NCBI RefSeq assembly: GCF_009664975.1
Contig: NZ_WJXB01000003.1
Location: 620,001 to 684,000, forward strand
Direction of reading: 5' to 3'
Length of the DNA: 64,000 nucleotides
Source of the DNA: Paenibacillus monticola
GTDB lineage: Bacteria; Bacillota; Bacilli; Paenibacillales; Paenibacillaceae
In this document: positions 16,772 through 26,365 of the stretch, piece by piece
Position numbering within the stretch: the stretch's first letter is position 1
How the letters are laid out: each line of letters begins with the position of its first letter
Translations under genes and position numbers: made by a program
The notes under the pieces: generated by a model
Seen by the model: the letters and a program-made list of their open reading frames with translations, nothing else
Databases searched by the model: none
What the model was told of the DNA's origin: nothing

Positions 16772-17860
16772 CTACTGAAGAACTACGGTGTCTCCCGGTT
16801 TCAGTCCGGAGAGCACTTCAACCTTATCGTTTGTTTCCAGTCCGGTTTTAATCTCTTTCCGTTGCGTTTGTCCGTTGCCTTTGTCCAGCATAACGTAAGT
16901 GAGGTCTCCTTCATGAATGACCGCAATATTGGAAACAGCCGTAGCATTGTCCTTACGCAAGGTCTCAATCTCACCATTCAAACTAAGGCCCCCAATTAAG
17001 AGCTCATTGGCTTGGAGCGAGATGATCACTTCGAACTGTGGGACTTGGGTGGTTGTAGTGTCCTTGCCTGATGCAGTTGTGGCAAATTTGGATACCTTTT
17101 TCACTTCTCCAGTGAGCTTAGCAGCCTTGGAAGCTGTCATTTTGACCTTCACCTTCATTCCAGGCTTGATGTTGAACACATCCTGTTCACCCACCAGTGC
17201 AACAAACTCCACCTTGTTCAAATCCACGATTTTGCCGATATACTGGTTGTCTGTCACCATTTGTATACGCTCACTGGAGCTGTCGAACAAGAAAATTCCG
17301 GAAGATGGGGCACGATAACTCGCTGATTGGACTTTGGTCTTCTTATCCGCAATCTCCCGCACCTGAATATCCGTACTTACCTTGTTCAGATCTTCGCTAA
17401 TCTTGCTTGTCTGCTGTGAAGCCAATGTCTTTAGTCGCTCAGCTTCAGTTGCACCTACAGCAGTCGTTTCATCATTCTGTTTACTGACAAATGCGTTCAG
17501 TTCAGCTTCCAGCTTTCCCTTGCGGATGGTTGCTTCCTGAGTAGCAATTTCATTTTTGAGCGTTGCTGTGTCCAGGGTAAACATAATCTCCCCTTTCTTT
17601 ACTTGTCCGCCATTCTGCACCGTCCACTCTGTTACCTTGGAAGCAAATGGGGCGTATATAAGGGTTTCATGCTCATATTTCGATTTGCCTTTAACCTGTA
17701 CAGATTTGGTAATCGTTTCTGTGGTTACTGGGAAGGTAACTGCTGGCACCTCTTCTATCGGTTGCGCTTGCTCTTTGGGCTTAATCATTTTGTCATAGAT
17801 AAAATAACCTGCAGTCAACACTATCGTTGCTATCACAATCCACTTTAGGATCCTCTTCAT
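16772..17860 (-). CDS. HlyD/MacA-type membrane-fusion adaptor of ABC exporter
   Basis: About 362 residues. A single N-terminal membrane anchor (about 8-25) precedes a barrel-sandwich hybrid split by a predicted coiled coil (about 95-175, rich in E, K and A), then beta-barrel and membrane-proximal domains with FVALVGEQDVFNIKPGMKV and the closing GLKPGDTVVLQ. This is the periplasmic adaptor fold. In Gram-positives such adaptors pair with MacB-like permeases to export peptides, lipids or drugs, or to sense envelope stress. ATG is used rather than the preceding in-frame GTG because of AAAGGA spacing. It is the fourth gene of a unit with the exported repeat protein, the ATPase and the permease. 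Confidence 0.88.
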   Translation of the reverse strand: MKRILKWIVIATIVLTAGYFIYDKMIKPKEQAQPIEEVPAVTFPVTTETITKSVQVKGKSKYEHETLIYAPFASKVTEWTVQNGGQVKKGEIMFTLDTATLKNEIATQEATIRKGKLEAELNAFVSKQNDETTAVGATEAERLKTLASQQTSKISEDLNKVSTDIQVREIADKKTKVQSASYRAPSSGIFLFDSSSERIQMVTDNQYIGKIVDLNKVEFVALVGEQDVFNIKPGMKVKVKMTASKAAKLTGEVKKVSKFATTASGKDTTTTQVPQFEVIISLQANELLIGGLSLNGEIETLRKDNATAVSNIAVIHEGDLTYVMLDKGNGQTQRKEIKTGLETNDKVEVLSGLKPGDTVVLQ

Positions 17861-17890
17861 CACTTCGGCTTCCTTTCAACTAAAAAATGG

Positions 17891-19273
17891 CTAATCCCGT
17901 TTAATCGCAGTGAGCGCATTGATTCTTGAAGCGCTGATTGCCGGATAAATTCCTGATAACACTCCAGTCAATATTGCAAAAATAATACCCACCGGAATCG
18001 TTGACAACGGTATGAGAATAACCAGACTCCCTCCCATTTCTGCCCCTCCGATTGACCCGCCGACAAGCTTGTTAATGCCTGAAACAATCAGATATGAGAA
18101 TCCGATACCTACCATACCTCCCAACAACCCCAACAAAGCAGACTCTGTAATAAACATATTGCGTATTTGCCCCATGTTAGCGCCAAGCACTTTCATAATT
18201 CCAATCTGTCGACGACGTTGATGCGTAGACATCGTCATGGCGACGATGATGGAAATCGAAGCGATAATCAGAATAAACACCCCAATTCCTAACGCCACCC
18301 GTTTAAGCATCGCAAAGGTTTTCTCCAGTTCCTTCTTCTGGAATAGATTAGTGCTTGCATTTAGCGTCAGTCGCTTAACAAGCCCTTCCACTTTGGTTAA
18401 ATTTTCCGTCTTGTCCACCTTTACCGTTACTGTGTTGAAGATGCCTTCCTCTCCAACTGTCCCCACATTTAAATGTAATTCCTCAGTCAGCCTTACTGCG
18501 GTTTCCAGTGATACATATACCTTTTTATCACTCTGGATCATCTCGTCGCTCGTTCCTTTAGGCTTATTCAGAACACCGACTACTCGAAAGGTCGAACTAC
18601 GATAGGTACGAGAGGTTTCGGAATTGAAATCCTCAGCCTGCAATTCTATCTGCTGCTGATACATCGCTGCTGACAAGCCGTTCAAGCTGTTAAACTGCTC
18701 CATTAATTTGGTGTTGTAAGGATCACTGTTTAACTGCTCGAAGAGCGTCTTCTGCATCTCAAGATCCATCAATCCCAAAGTGGCACCATAGCTAAGAATA
18801 ATGGTTCCTGGCTGATCAGAAGGGCCGCCTTGTTTAAAGGTATTTCCATATTGGGTTAGAAGATCAAGGTCCGTTCCAACAATTTGAATATCATTGACTT
18901 TGTTGTCTATGGTGAGCATTTGAGCATAACCCAGTTCCTGAAAAGGTGCAGCAGCAGTTACATGTTTAAGTCCCTTGATAATCTCCAATTTTTGTCGGGT
19001 CAGCTTTCCGGTATTGATGTTCTCTCCGGTCTTACTCGCCTTTGCTCCGCCCCCGCGCACAGAAACACCACTATTAGGTGTTACCGTAATTTCGTCCATC
19101 TTCAGCCTGCTGTTCATTTCTCTCTCAGAGTAACTCTGGGCGGAATCCCCAATGCTTAAAGCTACGATAATTGCCGCACAACCGATAGAGATACCTACCA
19201 TGCATAGACCGGTTACTACCTTTCTGCGTTTAATCTGGCCCCAGGCCAACTTTGAGATATCACTAATTCTCAC
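17891..19273 (-). CDS. MacB/FtsX-type ABC exporter permease
   Basis: About 460 residues. The N-terminal cytoplasmic stretch [11 protein letters not shown] leads into the first membrane helix, then a large extracytoplasmic domain of about 250 residues (MacB periplasmic core), then three C-terminal helices of the FtsX fold with [13 protein letters not shown] and [18 protein letters not shown]. The start is a GTG preceded by AAGGAGG and overlapping the ATPase end by 11 bases; longer upstream reading would run deep into the ATPase gene. It works with the adjacent ATPase and adaptor as a mechanotransmission-type exporter. The cargo is unknown. The exported multi-module protein at the head of the operon is a candidate partner rather than cargo, because it has its own signal peptide. 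Confidence 0.88.
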   Translation of the reverse strand: MRISDISKLAWGQIKRRKVVTGLCMVGISIGCAAIIVALSIGDSAQSYSEREMNSRLKMDEITVTPNSGVSVRGGGAKASKTGENINTGKLTRQKLEIIKGLKHVTAAAPFQELGYAQMLTIDNKVNDIQIVGTDLDLLTQYGNTFKQGGPSDQPGTIILSYGATLGLMDLEMQKTLFEQLNSDPYNTKLMEQFNSLNGLSAAMYQQQIELQAEDFNSETSRTYRSSTFRVVGVLNKPKGTSDEMIQSDKKVYVSLETAVRLTEELHLNVGTVGEEGIFNTVTVKVDKTENLTKVEGLVKRLTLNASTNLFQKKELEKTFAMLKRVALGIGVFILIIASISIIVAMTMSTHQRRRQIGIMKVLGANMGQIRNMFITESALLGLLGGMVGIGFSYLIVSGINKLVGGSIGGAEMGGSLVILIPLSTIPVGIIFAILTGVLSGIYPAISASRINALTAIKRD

Positions 19274-19955
19274 TGCGAGGGTCCTCCTTTTCTGTAACCA
19301 TATATCCATCACGAAGGGTAAAGATCCGCTGCATATGCTGTGCCACTTCATGCTCATGTGTGACAATAATAAACGTAGTTTTCATGTTTTTGTTCAGGTC
19401 GACCAATATATTAATAATTTCATCTTCTGTCTTGGTGTCCAGGTTGCCGGTGGGTTCATCCGCAAAAATAATGGACGGCTCAGTAATCAGCGAACGTGCA
19501 ATGCTTACACGCTGCTGCTGTCCTCCCGACAATTGGGATGGAAACTGCTCTGCTTTGTCCGGTATGCCTACCGCCTCCAGCAAGGCAAGCGATTGTTTCT
19601 TGCGCGCAGATGCGGATACCGATTGGAACACCAGCGGCAGTTCCACATTTTCACGAACCGTAAGACTGGCGATCAGTTCATATGCCTGAAAGATAAACCC
19701 GATATTCTTCCGCCGAAATACCGCCAGCTTGTTCTCACTCATCTTCACAATATCCTGATCGGCAATGTAGATATGACCTTCCGTTGGCTTCATCAGACCC
19801 GCCATCAAATTCAGCATCGTAGACTTGCCGGAGCCTGAACTGCCCAGCAGAGCAACCATTTCGCCCTGCTTCACCTGAAAATTGATGTCATGCAGCACGG
19901 GTGTCAATTCACCGCCGCTCTTAAACGTATGTGATATCTTCTCCACTCGCAACAT
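19263..19955 (-). CDS. ABC exporter ATPase, LolD/MacB type
   Basis: About 230 residues with Walker [13 protein letters not shown] loop [10 protein letters not shown], signature [15 protein letters not shown], Walker [14 protein letters not shown] and H-loop THEHEVAQ. This is a single ATP-binding domain of the MacB/LolD/FtsE clade. The ATG after AAGGAG is chosen, seven codons inside the longest frame. It is coupled to the permease by an 11-base overlap and follows the exported repeat protein by 44 bases. Confidence 0.93.
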   Translation of the reverse strand: MLRVEKISHTFKSGGELTPVLHDINFQVKQGEMVALLGSSGSGKSTMLNLMAGLMKPTEGHIYIADQDIVKMSENKLAVFRRKNIGFIFQAYELIASLTVRENVELPLVFQSVSASARKKQSLALLEAVGIPDKAEQFPSQLSGGQQQRVSIARSLITEPSIIFADEPTGNLDTKTEDEIINILVDLNKNMKTTFIIVTHEHEVAQHMQRIFTLRDGYMVTEKEDPRSEN

Positions 19956-19999
19956 AAGCTGCTCCTTTTTGTACAATAATTCAATACAATAAAATTCTA

Positions 20000-22501
20000 C
20001 TATTCGTTAGTTGGTGCTCTATCCATCGTTAAGATATAGGCTTGGCTTGCCAGCTCCATCCGTTCGCCTTGGAATTCATCATACAATGTGATTGCGTAAG
20101 TGCCCCCAGACAACTTTTTGTACATATTGTTGCTGAACGATACCGAATACGTGTTGTTGTACCCTTCCGTCAGTTCTGTACCTATAGTGAGGTTCTTCTC
20201 CTGCGACTGTCCGAATGGATCGGTCATTTTAATCACAAGCTTGTGATTGAATGCACCGACTTCATAGTTGCTGTCACGCAGTAGATTGTAGTTCATCGCA
20301 ATGCTGATAGTATCGCTGCCACGCGTATTCCGCCCATCCGAATTTAGAATGGACAAAGTATACGGATACACAGTAACTTTGGATAACGTTTTGACCGGCG
20401 TCATTGCCACCGTATTCAGTTCCAGCGCAGAAATATTGATGAAGCCTGTTGATTCCTGACCTGCCTCCGTGAGTTTATTACCGGCGATTCCTGGTCCAAG
20501 GTACAGCGTAAGATTCGAAGCTCCCACGGATTTGGGCAGCTTCGCCCAGAAAGTAATCAACTGCTTGCGGCCAGGAGTGGCTGGCGTATCTGGCTGGCTG
20601 GAAGTGGCTTCGTACAGCTGCCCATCAGAGGTTTTATAATAGGCCTGAAGCCGCGCCATCTGGCTTTGTCTCTTCTCTTCACTGTTCAGGAACAGTTCGC
20701 TGTAGACAATATTCGCGTTAACTCCTTCATATACTGTCGTCTTGTTCTCCTGCACTGTGGCATTCTTACCTTTTCCAACAACCGCATAGCTTCCGCCGCG
20801 TTCAATCTTGTATACGGCATCTGTTACACTGCTTGTACTTAATGAGAGGAATGGGATCTTTTCTTCTTTGACAACAGAATATAGATTGACCTGCAACTTG
20901 CTGAAATCTGTCGTATAAGGAACTTTGCTGAGCATATACATTTCCGCACTTTTCCCTGGAGCAATACTGGAGATTTCTTTGTCCATGAACAGCTCCGTAG
21001 AAGCTGTCAAATCATCGTTGTCCACCTTTAGGGCACCCTTAAACTCGGGGAGTGCAAGATTAACCGATTGGGTATTAGTGATATTCAACTTAGCGATAAG
21101 GATGTCTTCATCTTTCCAAGGAAAACGTTGCAGAGACAACAGACTGTAGCCAAAAGTGCCATAAGAGTTGGTCGTCCGGTAATCCTGACCTTTTTGCGTC
21201 TCTGCACGGAGCGTATAAGGAATGGCGAAATAAGCGATGGGAATGGACAGCTTAGCCGCTGCTGCAGTGGCTGCTTCGTTACTGCTGTCCGACTGGACCG
21301 CTTCAATCATCTGCAATTTAAGTGTGTTCTGTTCCACCTCAAGCGGAACCTGGGCGGTAAGTTGCACCACTTTTTCCTGCAAAGGTTTCAAGCTGGCTCC
21401 ACTTATGTCCTTGGCGTTAATCGGAAATGTTGCTCCCCTGGCGGATCTGACCGAAAGTTCATAGTTTGGCAGAATCACTGCTTGTTTCCCAGCATTTTTG
21501 ATCCGGAACCGGAAGGTCCATATCCCTGAGTTGTCCTCCGAATAGACACTGGCAGCAGTCAACTGCAATTCGATCGTATTGCCATTGATTCCGATCTTTT
21601 TCATAATACCTTTGTCTACATTCAAATTAGGGATCACAGCCGCTGGAAGCATATACGAGGATTTAGGCAGTTCCAGCTTAAGCGTCTCATCCTTCTGAAC
21701 ATATTGCACTTTCATCTTATCGGTCTTCAGATACGGCGGAATCTCAGTCAGGTAGTAGATCGTTTTCTTTTCCTGAGGCTGAATTTTATATCCAACCTGC
21801 GAACTGTTGAGTGCCAACTCGAACGCGGTTCCTCCTGCTGACATTAGATATACGGTGTAGCCCGGGTCCCCGAGTACCTTGGTTCCCTCATTGCTAAAGT
21901 TGATACCAACCTTTGCGAATACTTTGCCCCCATACTTGTAGATCTGCAGGGATTCAGAAGCAGCACCCACAGGAATGTTATTAATGGATAACTTCTGTCT
22001 GTGGGCACTGGCTGCGGTTGGAGAGTAATTGGCCGGAAGGCTGAGGGTCCCGGCATGTTTCAGATAGCCCTTGCTTTGGGGGTCCCATACAAACATTGTA
22101 ATTTTAAGACCTTTTAGTGAATTGATTTTTCCGACGTTGACATAATAGGTCACACGTTCGCTTTGTTTGGAAACCACTTTGTTCTTAAGCGCATCGGCGG
22201 TAATGGGATTGCCTGGAATAACAGATCCTCCAAATGTAACTACTCTGGAAAAATAATGATTCAGATTAGCGTTGCTGTCGCCTGCGTTAGAATAGCTCAA
22301 CGTGTAAGTCAGAATATTCCCGCCCGCCTGAGACCAGATATTAATATCCTCTACTGTAGCCTTGACACTAGCTTCCAGGGGGATGGACCCCAGATTCTTT
22401 GGTGTGACGCTTGTTTCGGCAGACACTGTATGGCCGGATAGTTGGCTGATGACAAAAGTGATTAATAGCAAAGCAATGTATATACTCTTATGTTTTCTCA
22501 T
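20000..22501 (-). CDS. exported protein of about six repeated beta-rich modules, function unknown
   Basis: 833 residues. A signal peptide ends at about residue 28 (TVSAE) with no lipobox, no SLH domain and no sorting motif, so it should be secreted or held by partners. I do not recognise the family. The mature part contains about six diverged copies of one module near residues 60-140, 192-270, 326-401, 466-545, 600-670 and 725-825. Each has an N-terminal strand pair ending in N-G or N-T, a central F-L or Y-L strand, an I-P or L-P turn with K or E, and a closing V-L-Y strand; module 4 has LNITNTQSVNLALPEFKGAL and module 3 has FRIKNAGKQAVILPNYELSV. This resembles DUF4352-like or telokin-like beta sandwiches. 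It heads the MacAB-like operon and has a strong GGGAGG ribosome site. The insertion sequence ends 102 bases upstream. Confidence 0.8.
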   Translation of the reverse strand: MRKHKSIYIALLLITFVISQLSGHTVSAETSVTPKNLGSIPLEASVKATVEDINIWSQAGGNILTYTLSYSNAGDSNANLNHYFSRVVTFGGSVIPGNPITADALKNKVVSKQSERVTYYVNVGKINSLKGLKITMFVWDPQSKGYLKHAGTLSLPANYSPTAASAHRQKLSINNIPVGAASESLQIYKYGGKVFAKVGINFSNEGTKVLGDPGYTVYLMSAGGTAFELALNSSQVGYKIQPQEKKTIYYLTEIPPYLKTDKMKVQYVQKDETLKLELPKSSYMLPAAVIPNLNVDKGIMKKIGINGNTIELQLTAASVYSEDNSGIWTFRFRIKNAGKQAVILPNYELSVRSARGATFPINAKDISGASLKPLQEKVVQLTAQVPLEVEQNTLKLQMIEAVQSDSSNEAATAAAAKLSIPIAYFAIPYTLRAETQKGQDYRTTNSYGTFGYSLLSLQRFPWKDEDILIAKLNITNTQSVNLALPEFKGALKVDNDDLTASTELFMDKEISSIAPGKSAEMYMLSKVPYTTDFSKLQVNLYSVVKEEKIPFLSLSTSSVTDAVYKIERGGSYAVVGKGKNATVQENKTTVYEGVNANIVYSELFLNSEEKRQSQMARLQAYYKTSDGQLYEATSSQPDTPATPGRKQLITFWAKLPKSVGASNLTLYLGPGIAGNKLTEAGQESTGFINISALELNTVAMTPVKTLSKVTVYPYTLSILNSDGRNTRGSDTISIAMNYNLLRDSNYEVGAFNHKLVIKMTDPFGQSQEKNLTIGTELTEGYNNTYSVSFSNNMYKKLSGGTYAITLYDEFQGERMELASQAYILTMDRAPTNE

Positions 22502-22602
22502 GATTTCCTCCCTAAGATTCTTCCTGTAAATGAAACTGAAATTCTTCTACATCAGACTAACAAGCCTATGTGTTTTTTATGTGTCGGTGAAATACACGCA
22601 AT

Positions 22603-22618
22603 GGGGCTGTCCCATAAG
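22603..22618 (+). repeat. left terminal inverted repeat of the IS
   Basis: GGGGCTGTCCCATAAG, identical to the reverse complement of the right end. This arm also pairs with GGGACAGC slightly inside the element. Confidence 0.85.
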
Positions 22619-22654
22619 CCATGAAATAGCTGCTTGGGACAGCTCTTTTTTTGG
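22604..22654 (+). terminator. terminator-like hairpin at the IS left end
   Basis: GGGCTGTCCC pairs with GGGACAGCTC and is followed by seven T residues on the plus strand. It would stop transcription entering the transposase gene from outside, or terminate upstream plus-strand transcripts. Its loop contains AAGCAGC on the complementary strand, matching the stem-loop near 10.8 kb. Confidence 0.65.
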
Positions 22655-22920
22655 AGTCAGATAGACGGTTGCGCTTGTGAGGACGCTCCGCGAACGGACC
22701 GTTGTTCCAATCGCTGTGGTCTCCAGATTTTTTTCATTCCCCTTAGCGGTGAAAATCCGGAGACCAAGGCGAACGCTATCGCTTTTCCACAATCGTTCCG
22801 TCCTCTCCGCTGTTAAGCGGGAATCGTATCTACTTTCCTTCTAAAAATCATAAAAAAAGAAACCTTTCTTTGGTAAAATGGAAGTGCGACCAACCATTTT
22901 AAATCAAGGAGAGGTTTCTT

Positions 22921-24448
22921 TTGTACATTCAATAGTCCATGGACCAACTTTGCTTACCAATGGATTTAGAGGACGACATTCCAGAAAATCATCTCATTCG
23001 TGTCGTCAATACCGCCGTTAACCGGCTGGACGACGCCATCTTTGACGCTGCCTATCCCGGCGGTGGCCGCGACAGCTACCACCCCAAAATGCTCACCAAA
23101 ATCATCATCTACGCCTACACTCAGCGCATCTACTCCTCTCGACAAATCGCCAAAGCGGTACGCGAAAACATTCCCTTCATGTGGCTGGCCGGAAGGCAAC
23201 GTCCAGACTTCCGCACGATCAACCGTTTTCGTTCCCAGCGGATAAAAGACGTCCTTCAAACCGTATTTACCGCCGTACTCCAATTTCTGGCTGACGAAAA
23301 ATATATCTGTTTGGCTCATTACTCTGTCGACGGGATAAGATTGAGGCCAACGCCAATCGCTACACCTTTGTTTGGGGCAAAACGGTCAGTAAGCATAAAG
23401 TGAAATTGCAAGGACAGGTACATGCCCTGTTCGCGAACATCGAAGCAGCAGAGGACCAAGAAGAACACGCGTGCCTCGGAAGAGACCTCCCTAAACTCGG
23501 GGAGTCTTCCGAGCTGAGCAGTGAGAAACTCGAACAAGTGACACAGAAGCTTGAAGCCCAGCTATTAGAGAAACCCAAAGACAAGCCCCTGAAGAAAGTC
23601 GTTCGGAAGCTTCGCAAGGATTTGCTGCCCAGGCTGTTGAAGTACGAACAGTACCAAGTGCTGCTCGGTGACCGGAACAGCTTCAGCAAGACAGACCCGG
23701 ATGCAACCTTTATGCGGATGAAAGAAGATCACATGCGAAATGGTCAGCTCAAACCGGGATACTATGTACAGATAGGAACCGAAAACCAGTTTATTTTAAC
23801 CTACAGTCTACATCCGAGACCTACCGATACCCGTTGTTTACAGCCGCCTATGGAAAATGCAAGGCAGATCTTGGGGAAACTCCCACAGACGGTGATTGCG
23901 GATGCAGGCTACGGGAGTGAAGAAAACTACGCCTATCTGGAAAAGAAAGAGATTCAGGCGGTAGTGAAATACGGCAGCTATCACAAAGAAAAGAGTAAAG
24001 CTTGGAAAGAGAATGTCGGAAAGATTGAGAACTGGACGTACACCGAAACCGAGGATACATGGATGTGCTCAACCAGACAAACGCTGCATTTCCGCAAAGA
24101 AAGCAAGGAAATCGTAGAGAGTGGATATGAAATTCGAAAACGTCATTACCGCAGCGAAAGTTACGAAGGTTGCCCACTGAGGGAAGGGTGTACAAAAGCG
24201 GCAGGGAATCGGGAAGTGGTCGTTAGTTTGAAATTCTACGAAGTGAGGAAGGTTACGCCTTGACCGTGCGTAGAATGACGGAACCGGAGAGTGTGTTTGG
24301 ACAACGGAAGAACAACCGGGGCTTCCGGCGATTTCTGCTTCGCGGCATGGAGAAAGTGACGCCCCAGGTCGGGTGGCTTTCGCTTACTCACAATCTGCTG
24401 AAGCAAGCAACCAATGACCAAAAACGCAAAGCAGCGATTCCCCAATAA
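22921..24448 (+). pseudogene. IS1182-family transposase, broken by a nonsense codon and two frame disruptions
   Basis: Reassembled across frames this is an IS1182-type DDE transposase. MDQLCLPMDLEDDIPENHLIR leads an N-terminal domain (SRQIAKAVRENIPFMWLAG, RPDFRTINRFR), the middle has YVQIGTENQFI and VIADAGYGSEENY, and the C-terminus has TEPESVFGQRKNNRGFRRFLLRG. Three lesions are visible. First, a TAG at 22933-22935 interrupts a likely TTG-initiated start (TTG at 22921 after AAGGAGAGG), leaving ATG 22939 as first usable start. Second, a one-base deletion near 23335, just after HYSVDG, shifts frame; the sense frame resumes with KIEANANRYTFVWGK. Third, around 24240 a deletion joins LKFYE to SEEGYALTVRR in another frame. 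No intact transposase is possible. Confidence 0.9.
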
Positions 24449-24523
24449 CAGGTGAATCGCTGCTTTGCTTACTTTTTATGGTTTTAAGAATGAAGAGAAC
24501 GGTCTCCTGTCATAGAAAATCTA

Positions 24524-24539
24524 CTTATGGGACAGCCCC
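24524..24539 (-). repeat. right terminal inverted repeat of the IS
   Basis: CTTATGGGACAGCCCC, the exact reverse complement of the left end over 16 bases. Confidence 0.85.
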
Positions 24540-24613
24540 TTACTCTGTTATCTAAATGACAGTCGCACATTACTTCGGAAGCTTAAAACAATTCATAACT
24601 CCCAATACTCATA

Positions 24614-26365
24614 CTATGTCTCAATCATGACCATAAATCGAACGCCATCCGCTGTGTTCTCTGCACGATAGTGAAAGCCATGCTTATCTAATATGCTTTG
24701 AATAATAGACAAGCCTAGGCCCGTGCCTCCAGTCTGCCTATTCCGTGAAAGCTCAGCCCGGTAGAACCGCTCCCAGATCGTCCCCAACTGCTCCTCAGGT
24801 ATCTGTTCGCCCTTATTCTCAATCGAAAAGATAGTTGTCCTCTCTAAACCTGTAATATAAAGAGTTATTGGACTCCCCTCATCAGCATGCCGAATAGCGT
24901 TAGTAACGAAATTAAAGACAACCTGTTCCATCCATCCAAAATCAGCATTTATCGGAAGTTCATTTACAGGTATAATCACAGCCTTCAACCTCTTTTTCTC
25001 CAGCAAGTGAACCATCTTGTCCAAGACATTTTCTATTAACTCACTTAGCAAAAAAGTTGTCTTTCGGAGCTTTATAGTCCCGGATTCCAGCTTGGCTAAA
25101 TCCAGCATATCCTTAACAAGGGTTTCCATTTTCTCGGACTCCTCTATAATTACCTTGACATAATGATCCTGTTTTCCGGCACTAACCCTGTCCTGCAAAC
25201 CCTCAGCAAACCCCTTAATAATACTGAGTGGTGTTTTCAATTCATGGGAAGCGTTAGCAAAAAAGTCTTGTTGGACGATCTCCATTCTCTGCTTATGCTC
25301 CATATCTTCAACCAACTGCTGATTGGCTTCCTTTAACTCACGCAAAGCAACATCCAGATTCTGTGACATTGTAAACAGACTGTTGGACAGGCTGCCCAAT
25401 TCATCATTTTGTCTAATCGGCAGTTGAACCGAAAAATCGAGATGAACCATTCGTTCTGCCGTCTTATTCAGACTAATCAATGGTCTAGTGACTAGCTTAG
25501 AAAAAGACAGCGAGAGAATGAGGATAAGTGCAAATCCTCCGATTCCTAGATACAGGTAGAACCAGCGCAAAGCTTCATTCGTATCACTAACCTCCTGCAA
25601 GGAGGTGACCGTGAACAATAAATCGATATTTCCTGCGCTTTGTTGTGCTGGTTGAATAATTACAGTATTCCGTATACCACTCCATGAATCTGTCCACTCT
25701 TCTTCCAGCATCTCAAGCCGTTTCAACTTCTCTGCCCGTGCCGGGGATAGAGGAAACCATTCTTCCAGCGCTTCGAACAACAGGCCCTGCCGCTGAATGG
25801 ATTTGATATCGGGAAGTATAATTTCAGTGACCGTGCCCGAAATCGTAGTCAAATCTCCCTCTGTCAAATCTCCAACTTGTATAGATCCACGTTTATAAAT
25901 ACTTACGGGATAAATCTGATCAGAGTAAGATCCATCATCCATATCGCCTTCGCCTTGAATGGTCAACGGGTCACCTGCTTGAATACCGAGCGCTCTTAAT
26001 TGATCTCCATACTGACTCATGAACAGGGATAGCGGCAGAACGACGAGGTTACCATCATCCTTTTTCAATTTTATTTGAAAGGGATCATCCAGTTTCACCT
26101 TGCCATCCAGTGTTACAATCGCTAATTGAGTTTTATTACGCAGCATAAAGCGGGCAGCCTCCCGAGAAACCGTGCTGCCGATTGACTGCTCACCTGCATA
26201 GCTTAAGGCAAAGTTCTTCAACTGCTTCTCTACCCGATTTGTTTTTTGATTTTGATAAAAATTATCAAAAAGTAATAACTGACTCAGAATAATCATTCCG
26301 TAAAAACAAAGAAAGCACACAACGGTCATAACAAAAAGTTTGAAGGTAACTCCCCGTTTCCTCAT
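24614..26365 (-). CDS. membrane sensor histidine kinase (HisKA type)
   Basis: 583 residues. Membrane segments lie at about 10-32 and 269-290, enclosing an extracellular domain of about 235 residues; HAMP spans about 291-343. HisKA carries phospho-acceptor His374 in NASHELKTPLS, and the HATPase domain has N box FNFVTNAIRHA, ENKGEQIP and TGGTGLGLSII. It overlaps the response regulator stop by four bases (ATGA), so the two are translated together. It is an orthodox PhoR/WalK-like kinase. The extracellular domain is unassigned. The genes downstream in the same direction, now separated by the IS, form an ABC exporter and phospholipid-gene cluster. A link to envelope stress is therefore plausible, but this is inference from position. 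Confidence 0.93.
   Translation of the reverse strand: MRKRGVTFKLFVMTVVCFLCFYGMIILSQLLLFDNFYQNQKTNRVEKQLKNFALSYAGEQSIGSTVSREAARFMLRNKTQLAIVTLDGKVKLDDPFQIKLKKDDGNLVVLPLSLFMSQYGDQLRALGIQAGDPLTIQGEGDMDDGSYSDQIYPVSIYKRGSIQVGDLTEGDLTTISGTVTEIILPDIKSIQRQGLLFEALEEWFPLSPARAEKLKRLEMLEEEWTDSWSGIRNTVIIQPAQQSAGNIDLLFTVTSLQEVSDTNEALRWFYLYLGIGGFALILILSLSFSKLVTRPLISLNKTAERMVHLDFSVQLPIRQNDELGSLSNSLFTMSQNLDVALRELKEANQQLVEDMEHKQRMEIVQQDFFANASHELKTPLSIIKGFAEGLQDRVSAGKQDHYVKVIIEESEKMETLVKDMLDLAKLESGTIKLRKTTFLLSELIENVLDKMVHLLEKKRLKAVIIPVNELPINADFGWMEQVVFNFVTNAIRHADEGSPITLYITGLERTTIFSIENKGEQIPEEQLGTIWERFYRAELSRNRQTGGTGLGLSIIQSILDKHGFHYRAENTADGVRFMVMIET

Larger units (their letters stand above)
22603..24539 (+). mobile_element. 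IS1182-type insertion sequence, decayed
   Basis: The element is bounded by a perfect 16-base terminal inverted repeat (GGGGCTGTCCCATAAG at 22603-22618 and its complement at 24524-24539), about 1.94 kb long. It encloses a plus-strand transposase of IS1182 type that is broken in several places. I see no clear target duplication in the flanks. It separates the two-component genes at 24.6-27.0 kb from the exporter operon that begins at 22501, all of which point the same way. The copy cannot make a full transposase and is probably fixed unless mobilised in trans. Confidence 0.88.

Noticed and set aside
17891..19366. A longer start for the exporter permease, 31 codons upstream
   Set aside because: It would lie deep within the ATPase gene; the GTG after AAGGAGG overlaps it by only 11 bases and fits the family's N-terminus.
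22502..22602. Target-site duplication flanking the IS
   Set aside because: The bases just outside the two terminal repeats (CGCAAT and TTACTC) do not form a direct repeat, so no duplication is claimed.
24260..24448. A separate small gene after the transposase fragments
   Set aside because: Its product is the C-terminal end of the IS1182-type transposase in another frame, so it is part of the broken gene.
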